In this document: piece by piece, positions 1-3,867 of the stretch
Layout: each line of letters opens with the position of its first letter
Numbering within the stretch: position 1 is the stretch's first letter
DNA from: Lentisalinibacter sp037382365
Lineage (GTDB): Bacteria; Pseudomonadota; Gammaproteobacteria; Steroidobacterales; Woeseiaceae
Direction: 5' to 3'
NCBI GenBank assembly: GCA_037382365.1
Contig: JARRPZ010000138.1
Coordinates: forward strand, 1-6,417
DNA length: 6,417 bases
The notes under the pieces: model-generated
Database searches by the model: none
Seen by the model: only the letters and a program-made list of their open reading frames with translations
What the model was told of the DNA's origin: nothing
Translations under genes and position numbers: made by a program

Positions 1-191
1 ATTATCAATGCCAACGTGGCCGCCCCTGAGACAATCCTCACAAACGTGAAGCTCGCGGCGTCAATCAGTTGCTGTCCTAATGCCTGTCGGCAGATCAGAG
101 GATTAGCTGCAAAAGCAATAATCGCGATAACCGTGAGAAATTTTGGATTTGCCACGGCATTGGCGTATCGGCTCGACTTTAGGTTAGTCAC
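1..191 (-). CDS. EamA/DMT-family transporter, N-terminal part (runs off left edge)
   Basis: Reading the minus strand from a GTG at 191 gives 63 codons open to the window edge, so only the first quarter or so of the gene is present. The product looks like the start of an EamA-type (drug/metabolite superfamily) inner-membrane transporter: a first hydrophobic helix at residues 18-35 ends in AFAANPLICRQALG, followed by LIDAASFTFVRIVSGA, which leads into a second helix. The pattern AFAAN-L-CR-AL then IDAASFT-R--SGA is what I recall from this family's N-terminus. The substrate cannot be told. The start is uncertain: an in-frame stop lies 8 codons upstream, the GTG at 191 has no good Shine-Dalgarno, and a second GTG at 155 would also leave the first helix intact. 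The gene is divergent from everything on the plus strand. Its base composition resembles the accessory region rather than the uvrC side. Confidence 0.8.
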   Translation of the reverse strand, partial: MTNLKSSRYANAVANPKFLTVIAIIAFAANPLICRQALGQQLIDAASFTFVRIVSGAATLALI

Positions 192-247
192 ATTTGGGTG
201 AAAGCCGGGGCGGATCTAGTGTCCGCAATGGTCATTTGCAGAACTTC

Positions 248-253
248 ATCATA
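248..253 (-). promoter_or_regulatory. Possible -10 box for the transporter gene
   Basis: The minus strand reads TATGAT here, five of six matches to the sigma70 -10 consensus and about 57 bases upstream of the GTG at 191. No recognisable -35 hexamer sits 16-18 bases upstream; a palindrome at 262-281 occupies that position instead. This would fit a promoter that needs an activator or is blocked by a repressor, but the hexamer may simply be chance. Confidence 0.25.
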
Positions 254-261
254 CCCCGAAA

Positions 262-281
262 CCGGCCGCTCGAGCGGCTGG
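262..281. repeat. 20-base palindrome upstream of the transporter gene
   Basis: The central 14 bases (265-278, GCCGCTCGAGCGGC) are a perfect palindrome. The symmetry extends through one G-T pair and two C-G pairs to 10-base arms without a spacer. Such two-fold symmetry without a loop is more typical of a dimer-binding operator than of an RNA terminator, and no T-run follows on either strand. It lies 8 bases upstream of the possible -10 box of the leftward transporter gene, so a regulator site is possible. That role is inferred from position only. Confidence 0.4.
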
Positions 282-430
282 TATTGGCGACAAAGCGGTA
301 GTGCGAGCGTCCGCTCCTGACCCAGAAATGCCCCAATAGACTAGTCGTCCTCCCAGCGCGTCCCGTCGGGTTGGACTCTTACCTCCTCGTAAAAAGGAAG
401 GTCGGCATGAACATCGAGCATGGTGAGAAC

Positions 431-449
431 TGGGGGCAAGTCGCCCCCA
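431..449. repeat. G/C-tract palindrome, copy 1
   Basis: Arms TGGGGGC (431-437) and GCCCCCA (443-449) flank a 5-base spacer AAGTC. It is the same element as the one at 679-699, differing by a single base in the spacer (C instead of T) and by a shorter stem. No T-run follows on either strand, so it is not an ordinary intrinsic terminator. Two near-identical copies about 250 bases apart suggest a small dispersed palindromic repeat (REP-like). Confidence 0.5.
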
Positions 450-678
450 CCTGCGTGCAGAGAGTATTCCTGGTCACTGGACGGAATTAACGGCAGGACC
501 CAGATATGCGACCCGAAAACTGTCCGCTGAATCGCCCTCTTAGTAGGCAAATTGCGCAAGTTTCGTGCAGCTTATTTTCAATAAGAACTAGTCCTATGAA
601 AGTTTTCGTTGGGAAGGTAATCCTGTCCGATGAAACGGCTGAAGAAGTCGAATAATCGGGTGGATGGGCTAGGTCCAA

Positions 679-699
679 GTGGGGGCAAGTTGCCCCCAC
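679..699. repeat. G/C-tract palindrome, copy 2
   Basis: GTGGGGGCAA and TTGCCCCCAC are perfect 10-base arms around a single central G. As RNA it would fold as an 8-pair GC-rich stem with a 5-base loop. It shares the core GGGGGCAAGT-GCCCCCACCT with copy 1 in the same orientation. The sequence outside the palindrome is only weakly alike, so the repeated unit is short, about 20-24 bases. It is not followed by a T-run. Confidence 0.5.
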
Positions 700-833
700 C
701 TACACATCCCCTTTCCTGACCCTCCGCATGTGAGCAGACCGTACGCCGCGCCATAGCAGAGCAATTTTGTCGCTTGTCGAATCCAATTTCAGTGATTTCC
801 TGTTGGTGAACCTTTTCCAACGGGAGACAACGC

Positions 834-1286
834 ATGACTCACGGAGAGCAATCCGCTCGTAAAATCACCCAATGTCCCAAATGCGGAAGCCGTAACCTGC
901 AAGGGGCGGAAGCTGCCTACTTATCGGGCGTTCGACACAGCGCTGGCGGGTACGACTCCATATCGGCGTTCTCGGCCCGCGTAACGCCCCCTAAGCCCCG
1001 ATCGTACTTTCTTGGTCCTTTGGGCTGGGCCTACGGTTTTGGCTTTATCGCCTTTTTCAGCGTTCCGTACCTGACCAAGGACGATGTCTGGTTCGGAATA
1101 ACCGACGTCGCCTACGTGAGTATTGAGAATTTCCTGGTGACAGGCTGCGTTTCCGTGCTGGCCTTCATAGGCGCGTGTCGATCGGCCGTCTCGTACAACG
1201 TCGGCCCTTGGTCGCGTCTTTATCGACGCTGGGAAGGAACCACCGTGTGTCGACGCTGCGGCCACATTTCGGTGCCTAAGCAATAG
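834..1286 (+). CDS. Two-TM membrane protein with split zinc ribbon, function unknown
   Basis: The start is an ATG with a good ribosome binding site (GGGAG at 822-826, 7 bases upstream). The 150-residue product has a CPKCGS knuckle at residues 14-19 and a CRRCGH knuckle at 139-144. Between them lie two hydrophobic stretches at about 58-80 and 96-118, separated by a short polar turn. The two Cys pairs can form one four-Cys zinc site only if both ends lie on the same side of the membrane, which the two-helix hairpin allows; the cytoplasm is likely. The TPPKPRS segment just before helix 1 and the RLYRRWEGTTVCRRCGH ending recall a group of uncharacterised zinc-ribbon proteins with a PPKK-S stretch and a W-----C-RCG tail. 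That is memory of a pattern, not a search result. Two more Cys (105, 115) lie in the second helix. It is followed after 13 bases by a second unknown gene, probably co-transcribed. No promoter could be identified. Confidence 0.8.
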   Translation: MTHGEQSARKITQCPKCGSRNLQGAEAAYLSGVRHSAGGYDSISAFSARVTPPKPRSYFLGPLGWAYGFGFIAFFSVPYLTKDDVWFGITDVAYVSIENFLVTGCVSVLAFIGACRSAVSYNVGPWSRLYRRWEGTTVCRRCGHISVPKQ

Positions 1287-1299
1287 ACCGGGCTACCGA

Positions 1300-1782
1300 A
1301 TGGCTACTGTCACCAAATCCGTCGCGACCGGAAATTCCAGCACTTCTCAACTTGAATCCGCCCAAGCCTCGAGTCGGCTTTTACGCTTTCGGTGGCGCGG
1401 CTTCGTGACTCTGGTTGAGCGAGTCACGATTTGCGGCGACCGGCTAGTCATTCGGCTAAACGCTGGTCAAAGGACGAAGGTCTCACCTACGCGTTTCGAC
1501 CAGGTACATGCCGGCGTATGCACTCTCATTGTGCTGCAGCAGTTTCAGTACCGCCGCTTCCGAAAACGGTGCCATACGTCATTGTCGTACACAGACGGAA
1601 CAACAGAGGCGGTATCAGTCGATCTGGACAACCTATTCCTGACTCTCAGTCGTTTGGCGGCCGCTCCGGGCCACCGTGCGAATCTGGATGACTGGCTCGT
1701 CAGCCCGCTGGTTGCCTACCTGCTTTTGTCAGACGAATACGGCCGGCGAAGGAATTTTGAAGAAATTGGCAAACTCTCCTGA
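1300..1782 (+). CDS. Hypothetical soluble protein, partner of the zinc-ribbon gene
   Basis: I do not recognise this 160-residue protein. It begins at an ATG 13 bases after the preceding stop with only a weak ribosome binding site, so translational coupling to the upstream gene is likely. There is no signal peptide or clear membrane helix. Residues 1-25 are Ser/Thr-rich and probably disordered. Residues 28-110 alternate polar and hydrophobic residues like beta strands (FVTLVERVTICGDRLVIRLN, then TSLSYTDGTTEAVSVDL) around a very basic stretch YRRFRKR at 84-90. The C-terminal part (111-160) looks helical and ends in a charged tail. A small beta-rich binding domain is possible, but no catalytic motif is visible. 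Frame, stop and codon use agree with a real gene, and the antisense and alternative frames are clearly worse. Its placement beside an integrase makes it mobile-element cargo by inference. Confidence 0.65.
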   Translation: MATVTKSVATGNSSTSQLESAQASSRLLRFRWRGFVTLVERVTICGDRLVIRLNAGQRTKVSPTRFDQVHAGVCTLIVLQQFQYRRFRKRCHTSLSYTDGTTEAVSVDLDNLFLTLSRLAAAPGHRANLDDWLVSPLVAYLLLSDEYGRRRNFEEIGKLS

Positions 1783-1844
1783 AAAACGGGCTTCGCTGGG
1801 TAAGCTGGATATATGAAGCCAACAAGCGATGGTTGAGCCTAACC

Positions 1845-1849
1845 AGAGG
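1845..1849 (+). promoter_or_regulatory. Ribosome binding site fixing the xis start
   Basis: AGAGG lies 7 bases before the ATG at 1857. The same frame is open from a TTG at 1833, but that codon has no such site, so the ATG is preferred and the eight upstream codons are dropped. Confidence 0.6.
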
Positions 1850-1856
1850 TGGACAC

Positions 1857-2162
1857 ATGGAAAAGAAAATAATGACCGTTGCTCAGGCAAGCGAGTACCT
1901 GCAGTTACACACTTCCACAGTGTTGAAACTGCTTAACGAAGGACGCCTGCCAGGCACCAAGCTTAGCCGTCTGTGGCGCGTCCTCATCGGACCCGTGGAA
2001 CAACAAATGGAAGACAACTTATGCCTCTCAGACGAGAAAGAAACGGGATTTTCTATGCCGATGAATACATCGTCGATCCCAAATCGAAACGTCGACGAAG
2101 AATACGCCTCTCTTCTCGAACCAAAGACGCCCAAAAAGCCAAGCGGTGGTACGCCGCGCTAA
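1857..2162 (+). CDS. Excisionase-like winged-helix DNA-binding protein
   Basis: The 101-residue product starts with a compact MerR-like/excisionase (HTH_17-type) domain: MTVAQASEYLQLHTSTVLKL at residues 6-25 is the helix-turn-helix, and NEGRLPG-K-SRLWRV at 27-42 is the wing. Such proteins bend DNA at attachment sites to direct integrases toward excision, and often repress their own operon. The domain finishes near residue 54, just where the integrase gene begins in another frame. The remaining 47 residues are polar with a Pro/Lys-rich end (TPKKPSGGTPR), and are read from the same 142 bases that encode the integrase N-terminus. Xis genes directly upstream of int, with a short overlap, are known from lambdoid phages; this overlap is much longer. 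The tail may be dispensable. An alternative role is a plain repressor or activator of int. Confidence 0.8.
   Translation: MEKKIMTVAQASEYLQLHTSTVLKLLNEGRLPGTKLSRLWRVLIGPVEQQMEDNLCLSDEKETGFSMPMNTSSIPNRNVDEEYASLLEPKTPKKPSGGTPR
2009..2014 (+). promoter_or_regulatory. Ribosome binding site for the integrase, inside xis
   Basis: GGAAGA lies 6 bases before the ATG at 2021 and within the xis reading frame. It favours that ATG over the GTG at 1973, whose extra 16 residues are arginine/threonine-rich and do not resemble an integrase N-terminus. Confidence 0.55.
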
Positions 2163-3067
2163 TCGAGGAAATCTGGCGTGTACAGCAGCTTGGCGACGGG
2201 GCCCGCTACGGCTGGAAGGAGGCGGTCGTCAACTACATGAAGGGTCGCGAGGAGGCGCCCTCTTACAAGCAGGACCGCCAAAGGGCGAAATGGCTCGATC
2301 AGTTCCTGGCCGATTTTTCCGATCTGCGAGACCTCTCCACCGCTTTTTTCGATCTTGATCTCAAACCGGTCCTGATCGACGGCCGCGAACCATCTACAGC
2401 CAATCGATATTTGACTTTCGTAAAGGCGGTCTTGAACCATGCCCGGCGGATGGACCGCCTGGACCGAATACCGACCATAACGATGTTCCCGGTCCCCGAG
2501 CGAAAGCCCGTCTTTCTGGAACAGCATGAAATTGACGCGCTTGTCAGGCAACTCGACAGCTCACCGCGTACTCGCCACCTGGTCGACTTTGTCATCCTGG
2601 CCTGTGACACGGGCCTTCGCATGCTCAATATCACCCACCTGAAGTGGTCCGATATCGACCTGGAGCAGCAGAGCATGTGGATCAACAAGAGCTCGACCAA
2701 GGGAAACCGCCACCTGGCCCTGCCCTTATCCGATGCCGCCTTTGCCGTCATCAAGAGGTGCGAGGGAGCCCATCCACGCTACGTCCTCACCTACCGCGGC
2801 AAACCATACGACAATGTGAACCCCCGGACCCTGAAGAAAGCAGCGGCTGCCGCAGGCATCGAGAAACCGATCACCGCACATGTATTCCGGCACACTTTCG
2901 CCACCAAGCTGTTTCACAAGGGCTACAGCTTGTTTGAGGTAATGGCCCTTGGCGGCTGGTCAAAGGCCGAAAGCGTCCAAATCTATACCCACTTCAACCA
3001 GGAACGGCTCCGTCAGACAGTCCAGGACGGCAGCAGTTTCGGCGCCAAACCACCCGAGAACGGCTAA
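2021..3067 (+). CDS. Tyrosine-type site-specific integrase
   Basis: The 348-residue protein is a complete phage-type tyrosine recombinase, which would cut and join the element's attachment sites through a covalent 3'-phosphotyrosine. Residues 1-50 (MPLRRERNGIFYADEYIVD, then a basic RRRRIR run) look like an arm-type DNA-binding start. Residues 62-150 are the SAM-like core-binding domain. The catalytic domain covers about 165-335 with Arg200 (DTGLRMLNITHLKWSDID), Lys227 (STKGNRHLALPL), His287 and Arg290 (HVFRHTFAT), Trp313 in the His/Trp position (LGGWSK) and nucleophile Tyr322 (IYTHF). All catalytic positions are present, so it should be active. The ATG at 2021 is chosen for its ribosome site and homologous-looking start. 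The gene overlaps xis by 142 bases and ends 94 bases from the 3' end of tRNA-Gly, which points to that tRNA as its target. Confidence 0.95.
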   Translation: MPLRRERNGIFYADEYIVDPKSKRRRRIRLSSRTKDAQKAKRWYAALIEEIWRVQQLGDGARYGWKEAVVNYMKGREEAPSYKQDRQRAKWLDQFLADFSDLRDLSTAFFDLDLKPVLIDGREPSTANRYLTFVKAVLNHARRMDRLDRIPTITMFPVPERKPVFLEQHEIDALVRQLDSSPRTRHLVDFVILACDTGLRMLNITHLKWSDIDLEQQSMWINKSSTKGNRHLALPLSDAAFAVIKRCEGAHPRYVLTYRGKPYDNVNPRTLKKAAAAAGIEKPITAHVFRHTFATKLFHKGYSLFEVMALGGWSKAESVQIYTHFNQERLRQTVQDGSSFGAKPPENG

Positions 3068-3120
3068 TACCGTGGCCGTAAAACGGTCGGACCCGGCCAT
3101 CGTCGACCATGCACGGTAGG

Positions 3121-3150
3121 AAATAAAAAAGGCCAACCGATTGATTGGCC
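3121..3150 (-). terminator. Intrinsic terminator downstream of tRNA-Gly
   Basis: On the minus strand GGCCAATC and GGTTGGCC form an 8-pair stem (one T-G pair) with the tetraloop AATC (3131-3150), followed at once by six T and then ATTT (3121-3130). It lies 10 bases after the tRNA's CCA end and should end transcription coming from the tRNA side. On the plus strand the stem shrinks to 6 pairs and no T-run follows, so it would be poor for the integrase transcript. Confidence 0.85.
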
Positions 3151-3160
3151 TCTAAAAATA

Positions 3161-3183
3161 TGGAGCGGGAAACGAGGCTCGAA
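3161..3183. other. Candidate attachment site (tRNA-Gly 3' end)
   Basis: Integrases of this type commonly use the 3' end of a tRNA gene as crossover site and restore the gene after insertion. The integrase gene abuts the 3' side of this complete tRNA-Gly gene, so the T-arm, 3' acceptor strand and CCA are the likely shared core. No second copy of this sequence is visible in the rest of the window, so the other end of the element must lie further left or be lost. The core limits are inferred. Confidence 0.4.
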
Positions 3184-3236
3184 CTCGCGACCTCAACCTT
3201 GGCAAGGTTGCGCTCTACCAACTGAGCTATTCCCGC
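3161..3236 (-). tRNA. tRNA-Gly (anticodon GCC)
   Basis: The 76-base minus-strand gene folds perfectly: acceptor stem GCGGGAA/TTCCCGC, D-stem GCTC/GAGC, anticodon stem CAACC/GGTTG around the loop TTGCCAA, and T-stem GCGAG/CTCGT (last pair G-T) with the loop TTCGAGC. The discriminator is T and the CCA is encoded. The anticodon GCC (3201-3203) reads GGC and GGU codons. The sequence is very close to what I remember of E. coli tRNA-Gly(GCC). It follows pgsA by 60 bases, as glyW does in E. coli, has its own promoter and ends at a terminator. tRNA-Gly(GCC) genes are known integration targets (for example ICEclc and PAGI-2). Confidence 0.97.
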
Positions 3237-3256
3237 CGGACGTCGAAGGGACCGCA

Positions 3257-3284
3257 ATTCTATCGACTCCCGGAGACCTGTCAA
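3257..3284 (-). promoter_or_regulatory. Sigma70 promoter for tRNA-Gly
   Basis: On the minus strand a perfect TTGACA (3279-3284) and TAGAAT (3257-3262, five of six) are separated by 16 bases. They lie between the pgsA stop and the tRNA, with a predicted start near 3250 and a leader of only about 14 bases. The stretch after the -10 box (TGCGGTCCC) is GC-rich, as in stable-RNA promoters under stringent control. The tRNA is therefore probably transcribed mainly on its own, with some read-through from pgsA. Confidence 0.7.
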
Positions 3285-3296
3285 GGCGCCCCGGGG

Positions 3297-3857
3297 TCAG
3301 CTCTCGGCATTCAGGACGGGCCAGGCCGCCTTCAGATAGGCATACATGGACCAGAGGGTGAGGCCCGCCGCCAGCAGCAACAGCCAGAATCCGGCCTCAT
3401 ACACCGGCAGGTCGAGGATATCCTCCCGCCACACCATGAGCGTGAGCCCGGCCATCTGGAAGGTGGTCTTCACCTTGCCCACCATCGACACCGCCACGGT
3501 CGTCCGCTGCCCGAGACCCGCCATCCACTCGCGCAGGGCAGACACGGTGATCTCGCGTCCCACGATGATCGCGGCGACGAGGGCCAGGGACAGCCGCTGA
3601 TCCGTCTGCACCAGCAGTATCAGCGCGACGGCGACGATCAGCTTGTCCGCCACCGGATCCAGGAATTCGCCGAACGGCGTGATCTGGCCCAGCTTGCGGG
3701 CGACGTAGCCGTCCAGCCAGTCGGTGATCGCCGCCAGCATGAAGACCACGGCGGACAGCGGCCGTCCCCACTCCGAGGGCCAGTAGTAGAGCACCACGAA
3801 CAGGGGGATGGCGGCGATGCGAATCCAGGTCAGTGTGTTGGCGGTATTGAGTTGCAC
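3297..3857 (-). CDS. pgsA: CDP-diacylglycerol-glycerol-3-phosphate 3-phosphatidyltransferase
   Basis: This inner-membrane enzyme transfers phosphatidyl from CDP-diacylglycerol to glycerol-3-phosphate, the committed step to phosphatidylglycerol and cardiolipin. The 186-residue product is close to the 182 of the E. coli enzyme. The CDP-alcohol phosphotransferase signature is complete: Asp46, Asp49-Gly50, Ala53-Arg54, Gly63, Asp67 and Asp71 (DWLDGYVARK then GEFLDPVADK). Several hydrophobic helices surround it, at about 14-26, 34-46, 72-83, 90-101, 136-143 and 155-172. The GTG at 3857 is chosen because QLNTANTLTWIRI matches the family's N-terminus (QFNIPNLLT-type). The frame is open further upstream, but that would run into uvrC and add non-homologous residues. 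A modest GGAA precedes it by 5 bases. It starts 10 bases after the uvrC stop, so the two are surely co-transcribed. Confidence 0.95.
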   Translation of the reverse strand: MQLNTANTLTWIRIAAIPLFVVLYYWPSEWGRPLSAVVFMLAAITDWLDGYVARKLGQITPFGEFLDPVADKLIVAVALILLVQTDQRLSLALVAAIIVGREITVSALREWMAGLGQRTTVAVSMVGKVKTTFQMAGLTLMVWREDILDLPVYEAGFWLLLLAAGLTLWSMYAYLKAAWPVLNAES

Positions 3858-3867
3858 AGATGTTCCG

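Larger units (their letters stand above)
192..833. other. Gene-poor stretch with palindromes
   Basis: No convincing gene is seen in these 642 bases. Short open frames exist on both strands, but they lack ribosome binding sites, shift frame repeatedly and match nothing I recognise. The minus-strand frame at 341-559 ends in a fairly protein-like tail (DVHADLPFYEEVRVQPDGTR) and could be a gene remnant, but it starts only from a TTG shortly after a stop. The stretch contains three palindromic elements, listed separately. It probably also holds the promoter of the leftward transporter gene and that of the rightward zinc-ribbon gene. It looks like eroded DNA between modules. Confidence 0.6.

Noticed and set aside
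16..201. Short plus-strand frame at the left edge
   Set aside because: The opposite strand encodes a clear EamA-type transporter N-terminus over the same bases.
341..559. Minus-strand frame of 72 codons with a protein-like C-terminal tail
   Set aside because: Only a TTG start just after a stop, no ribosome site, and it runs through palindrome copy 1. It could be a remnant of a gene, but I cannot name one.
1789..1820. Imperfect inverted repeat GGCTTC...GAAGCC before xis
   Set aside because: Six-base arms with a 20-base loop can arise by chance; no T-run or promoter could be tied to it.
2130..2138. CCC AAA AAG in the xis frame as a -1 frameshift site that would fuse Xis to integrase
   Set aside because: It is not a proper slippery heptamer (C before AAA AAG), the integrase has its own start and ribosome site, and the fusion would lose the integrase N-terminal domain.
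3074..3088. Small hairpin GGCCGT-AAA-ACGGTC after the integrase stop
   Set aside because: Only six pairs including a wobble, with no following T-run, so it is not a convincing terminator for int.
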